From the NCBI RefSeq assembly GCF_029407905.1, contig NC_073633.1, positions 23,822,501-23,886,500 on the forward strand: a DNA stretch of 64,000 bases. Direction: 5' to 3'. Source of the stretch: Bubalus kerabau. Lineage: Eukaryota > Chordata > Mammalia > Artiodactyla > Bovidae. The stretch's first letter is position 1. Each line of letters begins with the position of its first letter. The notes beneath the pieces were generated by a model. That model worked only from the letters and a program-made list of their open reading frames with translations. It did no database searches and had not been told where the DNA came from. A program made the translations under genes and the position numbers. Below are positions 32,525-43,174 of the stretch, piece after piece.

Positions 32525-33548
32525 GATGCTCAGCATCATTAATTATTAGAGAAATGCAAATCAAAATAACAAAGAGATATCACCTCATACCAATCAGAAT
32601 GACTATCATCAAAAAATCTACAAACAATAAATGCTAGATAGGGTGTGGAGAAAAGGGAACACTCCTACACTGTTGGTAGGAATGTAAATTGATAAAACCA
32701 CTATGCGGAACAGTATGGAGGTTCCTTAAAGAACTAAAAATAGAACTACCATACGACCCAGCAATCCTACTACTGGGCATATATCCTAAGAAAACCATAA
32801 TTCAAAAAGACAGGTGTACCCCTGAAGCACAGGGGAAAAGGCTGGACTGGAGGAATAAATTATAGTATCTGCTGTACAACCAAGTAAATCAGCTATGTGT
32901 ATACATATATCCCCTCCCTCCCATATCCCATCCCATCCCTCTAGGTAGTCACAGAACACCAACCTGAGCTCCCTCCTATATAGCAGCTTATATAGTTCAT
33001 CACAGCACTATTTACAATAGCCAGGACATGGAAGCAACATAAATATCCATCAACAGAGGAATGGATAAAGATGAAAATATGGTACATAAATACAATGGAA
33101 TATTACTCAGCCATAAAAAGGAGTGAAATTGGGTCATTTGTCATGATGTATATGAATCTGGAGTCTGTCATACAGAGTGAAGTGAGTCAGAAAGACAAAA
33201 TTAAACATTGTATTCATTAACACATATTTGTGGGATCTAGAAAAATGATACTGATGAACCTATTTGCAGCACAGGAATAGAGACACAGACATAGAGAACA
33301 GATTGTGGACATAGAGAGGGAAGGGGAAGGTAGGATGAACTGAGAGAAGAGCAGTGACATGTATACACTACCATGTGTGAAATAGAGAGCTAGTGGGACG
33401 CTGCAACACAGGAGCCACTTGGCACTTTGTGGTCACCTGGAGGGGGGATGGGGGAATGGGAGGGAGGGATATATGTATACAAATAGCTGATTTACTTTGT
33501 TGTACAACAGATACTATAATTTATTCCTCCGGTCCAGACTTTTCCCCT
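32525..33548 (+). mobile_element. L1 3' part with internal inverted segment
   Basis: Sense L1 ORF2 end ('aattattagagaaatgcaaa', 'aacagtatggaggttcctta', 'gaatggataaagatgaaaat') and 3' UTR. A piece at about 32822-33000 is in the opposite orientation and copies the element's own 3' end (see findings). No TSD was identified. Confidence 0.82.
32822..33000 (-). repeat. Inverted copy of L1 3' terminus
   Basis: Positions 32823 to about 32965 match the reverse complement of about 33425-33554 over some 130 bp at roughly 90% by eye. The match includes a non-standard tail ('ggaataaattatagtatctg') shared by the two arms. Confidence 0.8.
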
Positions 33549-33651
33549 GTGCTTCATTTTTAACCACCTGATAGATTTCTCTACTTGGATGTCTCAAACT
33601 TTACAAATCTTTGCATAGATATCCTAGGAAATATATTCTGAATCAAAATGC
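33549..33651. other. Unassigned spacer between L1 fragments
   Basis: About 100 bp, not recognised as L1. Confidence 0.35.
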
Positions 33652-33764
33652 ATATGATATACAGATGACCAAGAGGCACATGGAAGGATGCTCAACATTG
33701 CTAATTATTAGAGAGGTACAAGTCAAAACTACAATGAGGTATCACGTCACACCAGTCAGAATGA

Positions 33765-33915
33765 TGGTTTAGTCACTAAGTTGTGCCCCACTCTTGTGAC
33801 TCCATGAACTGTAGCCTGCCAGACTCCTCTGCCCATGGAATTTCCCAGGCAAGACTCCTGGTTGCCATTTCCTTCTCTAGGGGATCTTCCCAACCCAGGG
33901 ATCGAATCCATGTCT
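33765..33915 (-). mobile_element. Bov-tA SINE, reverse, head-truncated
   Basis: 151 bp. BovA body at the left; the right end stops at 'gggatcgaatccatgtct' without the rest of the tRNA head. A 13-bp perfect TSD, ccagtcagaatga, lies at 33752-33764 and 33916-33928. Confidence 0.95.
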
Positions 33916-34072
33916 CCAGTCAGAATGACCATCATCAAAAAGTCTACAAACAATAAGTGCTAGAGAAGGTAAAGAAAAGCGAAACTCCTAGCATTGTTGG
34001 TTGGAATGTAAATTGATAGCCTCTGTGGAAAACAGTATGGAGGTTCCTTAGAAAACTAAAAATAGAACCACC

Positions 34073-34528
34073 ATCAGTTCAGTTCAGTTCAGTTGTGTTC
34101 GACTCTTTGCAACCCCATGAGCTGCAGCATGCCAGGCCTCCCTGTCTATCACCAACTCCTGGAGTCAACCCAAACCCATGTCCATTGAGTCGGTGATGCC
34201 ATCCAACCATCTCATCCTCTGTCGTCCCCTCTCCTCCTGCCCTCAATCTTTCCCAGCATCAGGGTCTTTTCAAATGAGTCAGCTCTTCGCATCAGGTGGC
34301 CAAAGTATTGGAGTTTCAGCTTCAGCATCAGTCTTTACAATGATACCCAGGACTGATCTCCTTTAAGAAGGACTGATTGGATCTCCTTGCAGTCCAAGGG
34401 ACTCTCAAGAGTCTTCTCCAAAACAGTTCAAAAGCATCAATTATTCGGTGCTCAGGTTTCTTTCTAGTTCAACTCTCACCTCCATACATGACCACTGGAA
34501 AAACTATAGCCTTGACCAGACAGACCTT
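34073..34528 (-). mobile_element. BovB 3' part, reverse
   Basis: About 455 bp of BovB from the terminus ('cagttcagttcagttcagtt') to 'gccttgaccagacagacc'. It is inserted between L1 'agaaccaccat' and 'tatgatctagtaatccc'. No clear TSD. Confidence 0.9.
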
Positions 34529-34990
34529 ATGATCTAGTAATCCCACTACCGGGAAACCCTGAGAAAACCATAATTCAAGAACACATATATATCCCAGTGT
34601 TCACTGCAGCACTATTTACAACAGCCAGGACAAAGAAACAATCTAAATGTCCAATGACAGATGAATGGATAAGAAGATGTGGTACATATATGCAATGGAA
34701 TATTACTCAGCCATATAGAGGAATGAAATTGGGCCATTTGCTGAGATGTAGATGGACCTTACTTTACTCTACCCATACAGAGGAAAGGAAGTCAGAAAGA
34801 GAAAAACAAATATCATATATTAATGCATACATGGAATCTAGAAAAATGGGACTGATGAGCCTATTTCCAGGGCAGTAATAGAGAATGGGCATGTGAACAC
34901 AGAGGGAGAAGGGGAGGGTGGGGTGAATTGGGAGATTGGGATTGACATATATACACTACCGTGTGTAAAATAGGTGGCTAATAGAAACCT

Positions 34991-35277
34991 CAGAGAAGGC
35001 AATGGCACCCCACTCCAGTACTCTTGCCTGGAAAATCCCATGGATGGAGGAGCCTGGTAGGCTGCAGTCCATGGGGTCACTAGGAGTTGGACACGACTGA
35101 GCAACTTCACTTTCACTTTTTACTTTCATGCATTGGAGAAGGAAATGGCAACCCACTCCAGTGTTCTTGCCTGGAGAATTCCAGGGACGGGGGAGTCTGG
35201 TGGGCTGCCGTCTATGGGGTCGCACAGAGTCGGACACGACTGAAGCGACTTAGCAGCAGCAGCAGCAGCAGCAGCAG
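34991..35277 (+). mobile_element. BOV-A2 SINE with (AGC)n tail
   Basis: Two BovA monomers and an (AGC)n run at 35252-35277. The 9-bp TSD tag[a/g]aacct, with one mismatch, lies at 34982-34990 and 35278-35286. Confidence 0.95.
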
Positions 35278-35564
35278 TAGGAACCTGCTATAAAGAACAG
35301 CAAACACAACTCGGTGCTCTGTGATGGGTGGGATGGGGGCTGGAGTTGGAAGGAGGTTCAAGAGGGAAGGGCTATATGTACACATATAGCCGATTCACTT
35401 CGTTGTACAGAAGAAACTCATAGAACTTTGTAAAGCAATTGTATTCCAATAATTAAAAAAATATATATGCTAAGGCTTTATTGGAGGTGTGAGACCATGG
35501 TAGCACAGGGTGATAGAAAAAAGGTAAATGAGACAGGGAAGGAAGGAAGCAAATATAAGGTGGT

Positions 35565-36022
35565 GTGTTACCAACTGTTGTGAATCTGATTGCATACCTC
35601 AGAAAGACATGCTGAAGTCCTAATCTGCAGTCCACGTGAATATGACCTTATTTGGAAATAATTACAGACATAACTAATTAAGAGGAAGTTTTACTGGATT
35701 AAGGTGGGCCTTAAATCCAATCTGTTTGGGGGTCCTTGTTAGAAAAGGAAAGAACACACAGAGACACAGGCACAGAAAGGAGAAGGCCTGTGAAGACAGA
35801 GGTAGAGACTGGAGTGATGCTGCCGCAAACCATGGAACCCTGGGGGGCACTGCCTGCAGGAAGAGGCGAGGAAGCATTCTCACCTAGAGCCTTTGGAGGT
35901 AGCACAGCCCTGTCAAACTTTGACTTCTGACTTCTGGCCTCCAGAATGGTGAGAGAATACATTTCCGTTGTGTTAAGCCACCCAACTGTGCTTTGTTATG
36001 GCAGCCCTGGAAACTAATACAT
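35565..36022 (+). mobile_element. MLT1-type MaLR LTR
   Basis: 'gaatatgaccttatttggaa', 'gaattaagaggaagttt'-like middle, 'cttctggcctccagaatggt' and the end 'gttatggcagccctggaaac' follow the MLT1 order. About 460 bp, near complete. Confidence 0.82.
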
Positions 36023-36055
36023 AAAACTAGACACGGCTTCAAAAAATGTTGCTTG

Positions 36056-36383
36056 GGGCTTTCCTGGTGGCTCAGTGGCAAAGAATCTGCCTGCCAATGC
36101 GGAAGACATGGGTTCAGTCCCTGACCTGGGAAGCTCCTACACATGCAGAGCGACTAAACCAGTGCCCCACAACTACTGAGCCAGCGGTCTAGAGCCTGCG
36201 GCCACAACTACTGAACCCATATGCTATATCTACTGAAGCCTGCGTGCTGGAGCCCATGCTCTACAACAAGAGAAGACACCACAATGAGAAGCCAGTGCAC
36301 CGCAACTAGAGAGGAGCCCCCGCTCACCACTAGAGAAAAGCCTGTGCAGCAATGAAGATCCAGCACAGCCAAAATTTAAAAAA
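36056..36383 (+). mobile_element. Full-length CHR-1-like SINE
   Basis: 'gggctttcctggtggctcag' head, a long body with 'ctgaagcctgcgtgctggag' and an A-rich tail, 328 bp. The TSD aaatgttg[c/t]ttg (11 of 12 identical) lies at 36044-36055 and 36384-36395. It is inserted just beyond an MLT1 LTR. Confidence 0.92.
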
Positions 36384-36399
36384 AAATGTTGTTTGAACA

Positions 36400-36512
36400 T
36401 AGAAAGAAACATCCTAAGTGCCAATCGGCAGATGAATGGATAAAGAAGATGTGGTATAAACACACACATATATATGTATATACCACATGATATATATATG
36501 TATATACCACTT
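36400..36512 (+). mobile_element. L1 scrap plus A/T tandem repeat
   Basis: 'gatgaatggataaagaagat' is L1 ORF2 end. It is followed by two copies of an 'atatatatgtatataccac' unit at about 36468-36511 (23-bp spacing). Confidence 0.7.
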
Positions 36513-37202
36513 CTCAACTGTAAGGGCACCATGATCACAGTTAAGCTGCTGCATCTGTCCTGGGTTTGGTCTAATCTCTGAAGGTGAGACTTAGAAGAAA
36601 GGACAGGAAACTTCGAAATCTTTCCAGCAACCAAACTGTTTCCATAACACTTTGTGACCAGACTATGCTATGCTGTGACCAGGCTATTGAAACTCAAATT
36701 CTGAGAACGGACTCCATCTTTTGCTCTGTCAGCCTCCCCCTAAGCCAATGAAGGATGACTCAGTTCAGATGTGAAAGGAATCTGGGCTGAAGGAAGTATG
36801 AGGAGGGGGTAGAATTCATTGACTATTTCAAACCATTACCCTGAAACAAATGTTCATAAGTGACGTCTGTGCCAAGCAAGATGAATATAAATATTCTTAA
36901 TGGCAAAGCAATGATTCTGCTCCTGCTGGAGTAGAACATAAGGAAAAGTTAGAGGAGGGTCTCCAGAGAGGATGATGAGGGTGCTTTGAAGACTGGATTT
37001 ATTTTCATGAGACAGGGTAGAGCCTTCTAGACAAATGTCTGGCTAAGAAAAGTCAGAGAGGCCTAAGTGTGCCTAGCACGTTGGAGTAAGTGATTACATG
37101 CAGCAGGGGGTGGCAAGAGAATGGCTGGGAGGGAGTTTGGGGACAGAGTGAGAAGGTTCTTGAACGTATAACTTTCAAAGAACTGAGAAAATGGTGATGC
37201 TT
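36513..37202. other. Unassigned DNA
   Basis: About 690 bp. 'actatgctatgctgtgacca' is a local internal repeat. No gene or family is recognised. Confidence 0.35.
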
Positions 37203-37435
37203 TGGGAAGATCCCCTGGAGAAGGGATAGGCTACCCACTCCTGTATTGTTGGGCTTCCCTTGTGGCTCAACTGGTAAAGAATTCGACTGCCATGCAGGAG
37301 ACCTGGGTTCAATCCCTGGGTCTGGAAGATCCCCTGGAGAAGGGAATGGCTACCCACTCCAGTATTCTGGCCTGGAGAATTCCATGGACTATGTGGGGTT
37401 GCAAAGAGTCGGACACGACTGGGTGACTTTCACTT
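37203..37435 (+). mobile_element. Bov-tA SINE with duplicated head, 5'-truncated
   Basis: It starts inside the first head ('tgggaagatcccctggagaa'), then has a second full unit from 'gggcttcccttgtggctcaa' to 'gactgggtgactttcacttt'. Same dimeric subtype as at 10668. Confidence 0.88.
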
Positions 37436-38481
37436 TGGCTTCTTGCAGATGTCTCCCCCTGGTCTCAGGTGTCTGTGCCACCTCTTCACCTGCAGGATAA
37501 GTGGGCATACAGTGCTGGCCACCCTGGGGGAGTCGTGGGAGCTTGGGAAGATCCCCTGGAGCCAATCATGAGCCAGCTTGGGGAGTGTGTGTACTCCAGG
37601 CAGTGGGGTTGTCCCTTGGCTCAGGGGCTCCTAGGATCCTGAGAGCTTGACCAAGATCTTGGTATCGCTCTGGAAATCCCTTCCCCCTCAGGCCCTTAGG
37701 CACATACCTGAAGAGACAGAGAGGTGCTGTTAGCAGACCAGGCTGCAGCAACCCCTGACCTCCACCAGCCTGTGGGTGGGGAGACCAAGCTCCCCTGGGG
37801 GCTCTGCAGTTACCCACTGTGGGCCCATCGTGTTCCTCTGCTGTCTTGGTGCTCAGCGCTCTGTGTCCTGCCCAGAGATGTAAAGTAGGCTCCATTCTAC
37901 ATTTAGCCCCAGGGTAGGGATTCGTTTCTCTGCCCACCCCACCACTCCCTTGGAAACGAGTGATTAGAAACTTTCCACATTTATGGGGGTGGATTGAACT
38001 GACTGAAAGACATGATCCTCCTATAGTTAGGAAGAATGCTGAGGCTGGGGAAGTCCTCTGGGGGTACATCCTTCTCCATGCCTCCTTGCTTTCATCAATG
38101 AATGGTGGATTCCAGTCCACTGTCCCAGCCATGGCTGCTTCCAGATAACTGAGAGAACCCTACAGGCATGGGATCATTGCAGGCTTCCATGAGGCGCTTG
38201 AGCTAATCAGAAGAATAGAAAGACCACCCGACCATCCATGGGGTCAGGGAATATTTTTCCGAATCCCTTAACTCTTTGGGGATAGAAAGTAAAGTTGGTG
38301 GTCTTCTTCTGATTCTACTCTCCTCTTGCTCACACCCTCATCTTCTAGGGTTTAGGGAGCCAATCCCTTCAAGGGTGTAGATCTTCACACAACCTACTCC
38401 AGTCAGCTACAAGACCATGCAGCCCAGGAGGGCTCCTGCCCAGTTCCCTGCACCCACTGGAACAGGTCTATGGAGAGAGAT
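37436..38481. other. Apparently unique DNA with a 188-codon frame
   Basis: No repeat is recognised apart from a 19-bp match to the SINE head at about 37542-37560 ('ttgggaagatcccctggag'). It contains the minus-strand frame at 37566-38132. Confidence 0.4.
37566..38132 (-). other. Hypothetical open frame, 188 codons
   Basis: The longest open frame in the window not explained by a retrotransposon. It begins 'MAGTVDWNPPFIDESKEAWR' and is rich in P, G, R and S, with no signal peptide, membrane segment or domain I recognise. In a GC-rich, low-repeat setting a frame of this length can occur by chance. No splice sites or promoter elements support it. It may also be an unrecognised LTR/ERV remnant. 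Confidence 0.12.
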
Positions 38482-39090
38482 GTACTAGTTCTCTATTGCT
38501 GCTGTAACAGATTGCTGTAAATCTAGCAGCTAAAAAGACACCTGCTTATTATTTCACAGTTCTCTAAGGCAGAAGTCTAATGCCTGTCTTACTGGGTCAA
38601 AATCAAGATTACTGCAGGTTATATTCCCTTCTAGAGGCTTAGAGGGAAGAATCCATTTCTTTGCTCACTCAGGCTGTTGGCAGAATCCAGCTCTTTACAT
38701 GTGTAGGACTGAAGTCCCTGCTTTTTTGTAGGCTATCACTGGAGGACCATCCTCAGCTTCTAGAAGCTGACAGCATTCCTTGGCTGTGGTCTGCTTCCCC
38801 ATCCTCCATCTTTAACCAGCAATGATGAGTCAAATCCACTCATTAAATCCACCTTAAATTTCTCCTGCCTTTTTCCATTGTATGTCAGCCTGGAAATGTC
38901 CTCAGCTTTTAAGGGTGATTAGGTTGGGGACACCCTGGTAATCCAGAATAATCTTCCTGTCTGAAGATCTATAGCCTTAATCACACATGCGTAGACACTT
39001 CGCCATGTAATATAATATATTCACAAGTCCTGGGGATTAGAGTGTAGACATCTTTAGGGGTCGCTATAGTCAGAAACAACCGAGCGACTA
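38482..39090 (-). mobile_element. Ancient mammalian LTR-like repeat, antisense
   Basis: 'ctagttctctattgctgctg' start, 'cttattatttcacagttctc', 'ttaagggtgattaggttggg' and a final 'ggtcgctatagtcagaa'. It resembles a common old mammalian repeat of the MLT1/MaLR type in reverse; the family is uncertain. It is about 600 bp. Confidence 0.5.
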
Positions 39091-39095
39091 ACACA

Positions 39096-40299
39096 CATGC
39101 ACACACATCCAGCCTACCACAGTGCGGCCTGAGAGCCTTGTCTCTACACCCTCTTTTCCATTCGTCCTCACAAACTTTGGTCCCCTAATCTCAGGGTGGA
39201 GGAGAAGCACTTTTTAAGAGAAGAGTTCAGGGTTCTTGATTTTCAGATTGAGGCTTCTCTTCTCTGAAGTTGTCTACACGACTTCTCCAAGGGGAGACTG
39301 GCCTGCCAACTGAAATCTCACTTATGATGTGACCTTATTTGGAGAGAAGAAAAGAATGTGGGAGAACTGGGACCCTACCAGCCGTCCCTGATCCCTTCTT
39401 CCTTGCCCTGCCTCAGACCTTGGCCGTTGCTCATTTACTGACAACATGGAAACAAATGTTGATATTACTTAGGTTTCTCTCACCGGCCTTTAACTTACGG
39501 CAGACTCTAGACTTCTCCTTGCCAGGGAGCCCAGGCCACACAAGTAGGCTCTAAAAAAGTATTTACATTTGTTTATCAGAGTTTTTCATATGTTAAAAAC
39601 ATGACTTGGGGAAGTGTTTGGAAATAGGAAGTTTTTCCACAAAAGGCTAGCTGAGAGCCAGGGGACCCTGCAGGGACTGCTCCGGGAGCTGCTTCTGGGC
39701 ACCCTCCCTTTGTGTCTGCTCAGCATCCAGGTCCCCTGACCCTGCCCTCTGGAAAGGCCCATTAGTCCCACTGGACAGATGGCAAACCTATAGGATACAG
39801 AGCAATCTGTGGATATTCTTAAAGACCAAATCTTTAGCTACAGACAGCATCTATCCCCAGGAGAACTGGTGTCTCCCACAGGGCTGACTTCTACTCCAGC
39901 CGCTGGAAGGCTTGAGTGAGTCTGGCTACTGGGTTGGGTTCTGCCCCTGGCCCTTGGGCTCTGAGCTCTTGGGCTGTCCCATCACCTCTCAGATTCTCAG
40001 TGATGTAAATACACTTTGTAATCAAGAGAAAGGAGAAGTGTCAAGGTGGTACCTTACTGGGTACAGGGCTAGGAGAATAAGAACCTCACGTTATAACAGT
40101 ACTCTCAACATCTTCTTCACCACAGAGGATACCTGGTGATTGAAAAGCACTAATAAGTACTTTCAGACTTGTTTATTTCAGGAGCCTAACCTTCATCTTT
40201 TGACCTTCCCAGCATCCACTGCCTTCTTCATCTAATTTGTCTGGGTTCTCATCCTATTTATAGCTTCATCATAAAATATGCCCCTAACACTTCATGATA
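39096..40299. other. Unassigned, apparently unique DNA
   Basis: About 1.2 kb with no recognised repeat, gene or RNA. Short frames only. Confidence 0.4.
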
Positions 40300-40408
40300 G
40301 GAGTGGGTAGCCATTTCCTTCTCCATGGGATCTTCCCAACTCTGTGATTGAACCCAGGTCTCCTGCATTGTAAGCAAATTCTTTACCATGTGAGTCACCA
40401 GGGAAGCT
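40300..40408 (-). mobile_element. Bov-tA SINE head fragment, reverse
   Basis: Only the head half: 'ggagtgggtagccatttcct' to 'gagtcaccagggaagc'. The BovA terminus is lost. Confidence 0.88.
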
Positions 40409-40433
40409 TGACTAAAAAATCACTAGATACATT

Positions 40434-40472
40434 TTGCCACAGTAAAAATATTATATATTATATATATATTAG
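40434..40472. repeat. (TA)-rich tract
   Basis: 'atattatatattatatatat' type A/T alternation beside a MITE-like remnant. Confidence 0.8.
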
Positions 40473-40473
40473 T

Positions 40474-40640
40474 GATCCTCAAACTTTGGTGTGCTTGGGA
40501 GTTGCTTAATAGCAACCTAGTGGTGTCCTGAGCCACATCCCCCAAATTCTGATCTGGGCCTAGAGTGGGTCTGAATATCTCTATCTTTAACATCTCAGTT
40601 TTTAACAATTCCCTGAGTAACTGATTCAGCTCATTGTCTG
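40474..40640 (+). mobile_element. hAT-Charlie MITE-like remnant
   Basis: 'gtgatcctcaaactttggtg' recalls the terminal 'cagtggttctcaaactttag' of MER20-type elements, with a matching interior ('tgatctgggcctagagtggg'). The right end is lost. Confidence 0.45.
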
Positions 40641-40841
40641 TGACCTGGATGATCAATCAGTGCTACAGCCTGACTGCCTTTTCTTGAGGTGGGTATTTTT
40701 AAGTTCTTTGTTAATTTTATTTCAGTCTCTTTCCCTCATAAGTTAAAAGTATCTTAGACTTGGACCAGCTCCAATGCAGTATTTGGTACAGATCTGAGTA
40801 TACTGGTAATTTTCAGTTAATACTACTGGAGTTATTTTTGT

Positions 40842-41465
40842 TTGAAACTACCAGACCCCCTGACCTGCCTCTTGAGAAACCTGTATGTAGGTCAGGAAGC
40901 AACAGTTAGAACTGGACATGGAACAACAGACTGGTTCCAAATAGGAAAAGGAGTACGTCAAGGCTGTATATTATCACCCTGCTTATTTAACTTATATGCA
41001 GAGTACATCATGAGAAACGCTAGGCTGGATGAAGCACAAGCTGAAATCAAGGTTGCCGGGAGAAATATCAGTAAGTTCAGATATGCAGATGACACCACCC
41101 TTATGGCAGAAAGTGAAGAACTAAAGAGCCTCTTGATGAAAGTGAAAGAGGAAAGTGAAAAAGTTGACTTAAAGCTCAACATTCAGAAAACTAAGATCAT
41201 GGCATCTTGTCCCATCACTTCATGGCAGATAGATGGGGAAACAGTGGAAACAGTGGCTGATTTTATTTTGGGGGGCTTCAAAATCACTGCAGATAGTGAT
41301 TGCAGCCATGAAATTAAAAGATGTTTACTCCTTGGAAGGAAAGTTATGACCAACCTAGATAGCATATTCAAAAGCAGAGACATTACTTTGCCAACAAAGA
41401 TCTGTCTAGTCAAGGCTATGGTTTTTCCAGTAGTCATGTATGGATGTGAGAGTTGGAAGAATTGA
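40842..41465 (+). pseudogene. BovB reverse transcriptase fragment
   Basis: A 207-codon frame with motif B 'GVRQGCILSP' at residues 37-46 and YADD at 81-84. It stops at 41465 because about two dozen bases present in the other copies are deleted after 'GCESW' (41455). The upstream Met is in flanking DNA. Inactive. Confidence 0.92.
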
Positions 41466-41834
41466 TGCTTTTGAATTGTGTTGGAGAAGACTCTTGAGAG
41501 TCTCTTGGACTGCAAGGAGATCCAACCAGTCCATCCTAAAAGAGATCAGTCCTGGGTGTTCATTGGAAGGACTGATGTTGAAGCTGCAACTCCAATACTT
41601 TGGTCACCTAATGTGAAGAGTTGACTCATTTGAGAAGACCCTGATGCTGGGAAAGATTGAGGGCAGGAGGAGAAGGGGATGACAGAGGATGAGATGGTTG
41701 GATGGCATCACAGACTCAATGGACATGAGTTTGAGTAAACTCTGGGAGTTGGTGATGGACAGGGAAGCCTGGTGTACTGCAGTCCATGGGGTCGCAAAGA
41801 GTCAGACACGACTGAGCGACTTAAACTGAACTGA
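40850..41834 (+). mobile_element. BovB LINE, 5'-truncated
   Basis: 985 bp from the RT palm to the 3' terminus ('gagcgacttaaactgaactg'). Its 5' end is within ~20 bp of that of the copy at 7892. The flanks 'gaaact' and 'gagact' might be a diverged TSD. Confidence 0.93.
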
Positions 41835-42085
41835 GACTTTCAACTCTGAGTCAAGTTGCTATTACTCATTCAGTTTGAAAGGATAGATATATTTTAAATT
41901 TGTTTTTGCATACATGGCAAAAGCAAAAGTACTCTTGGTGTGATCTCAGTAGATGATGGTCAAAGTTCATTCATTCATTGGTTAAGTAGGGACATAAAGA
42001 TGAATAATGACCAAACACTTTTATAAGTAAGTCCTATGTGCTACAAATCCTGTGTGCTCTGACCCTTACGTGGACCCCAGCCTCT
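41835..42085. other. Unassigned DNA
   Basis: About 250 bp, nothing recognised. Confidence 0.35.
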
Positions 42086-42420
42086 AAGAAAGTTATTTAT
42101 TTATTATTTGTTTTGGGCAGCACTGGGTCTTCATTGCTGCTCCGTGGGCTTTCTTCAGCTGTGGCGAGGCTGCTCTCTGGTTGTGGTGCATGGGTTTCTC
42201 ATTGCGGTGGCCTCTCTTGTGGAGCTCGGGCTCGAGGGCACAGGGGCTTTAGCAGTTGCAGCACATGGGCACAGTAGTTGTGGCGCATGGGCTTAGTTGC
42301 CCTGCAGTATGCGGAATTTTCCTGGACCAGGGATCTAACCTGTGTCCCTTGCATTGGCAGACAGATTCTTAACCACCATTCTTAACCTTGCATTGGCAGA
42401 CAGATTCCTTAATCTGGAAA
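42086..42420 (-). mobile_element. CHR-1-like SINE, reverse, with internal duplication
   Basis: (TTTA)n left end, 'gggcagcactgggtcttcat', 'ggttgtggtgcatgggtttc', then 'ccagggatctaacctgtgtc'. The head end is duplicated: 'ccttgcattggcagacagat' occurs at about 42347 and again at about 42385. Confidence 0.88.
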
Positions 42421-42439
42421 ATCCCCCAGACTCATTTTG

Positions 42440-42775
42440 AAAGCATAGGAAGTTCCAGACCTGCAGCAGCCACATTTAACTTCTTCCAGGTCCTTAAACT
42501 AGCTAAGCTTACTCTCACCACTGGATCTTGGCTTATGTTATTCCCTTTGCCTGGAATACCCTTACCTCTTCTCTCTAGCTAAATGCTACTATATTCTTCA
42601 GCCGTCAGCTCAAAGGACACCATATTCTCAGAGAAATTCCACTGTTTTCCTAGATCTGGGTTAAGCTGTGTTTTCACATTATAAGATGTCTCTGTTTGTG
42701 TGCTTCCCCTTAGCTGCTTGTATGTGCCTAATGCATAGCAGGCTCTCAGTAAATATTTGTTGAATGAATGGAAGC
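42440..42775 (+). mobile_element. L2 LINE 3' part
   Basis: 'ccctttgcctggaataccct', 'gtcagctcaaaggacaccat', 'gcctaatgcatagcaggctc' and 'aatatttgttgaatgaatgg' are in L2 order. Confidence 0.85.
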
Positions 42776-43170
42776 ATGTAGGTATGAAAATCTTTGAATC
42801 CTTACGTTGTTTACAGCCTAAGTGGGAGAAACAGATGTGTGAAGTGATCATTATAATAGGTGCTACAGTAAAAGAACATACCAGATTTGTTGGAGAAAGG
42901 GAAACACAAAGATGGCTTGATCAGTATCTCTTGTGGAGCTGAGCCAGGGAGGACCTTATAAAGAAGGAGATTCTTGAGATGAATTTTGAAGGACAACCTG
43001 GAGTTTTCCAGGCATATAAGAGAACATCCTTGGCTAGAAAAGATGTATGCATTGGCAAAGGGTTGAAGTGCAGTGATGTCGTGGGTGGCCTTGGCTAGTT
43101 TGCTATACTGGAGGGATAGAGTTTGGGCTCAGTGCCAGAACTTTGCCCAATGCCATTTGGGGGCAAATTC
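42776..43170. other. Probable ancient repeat, unassigned
   Basis: 'gaattttgaaggacaacctg' and 'aaagggttgaagtgcagtga' resemble an old mammalian repeat I cannot name, possibly the same as near 12940-13150. Confidence 0.35.
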
Positions 43171-43174
43171 TACT

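Larger units (their letters stand above)
33652..35462 (+). mobile_element. L1 ORF2 end and 3' UTR
   Basis: Sense L1 from 'gatgaccaagaggcacatgg' to the A/T-rich tail at about 35462. It carries three younger insertions: reverse Bov-tA (33765-33915), reverse BovB (34073-34528) and BOV-A2 (34991-35277). Confidence 0.85.
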
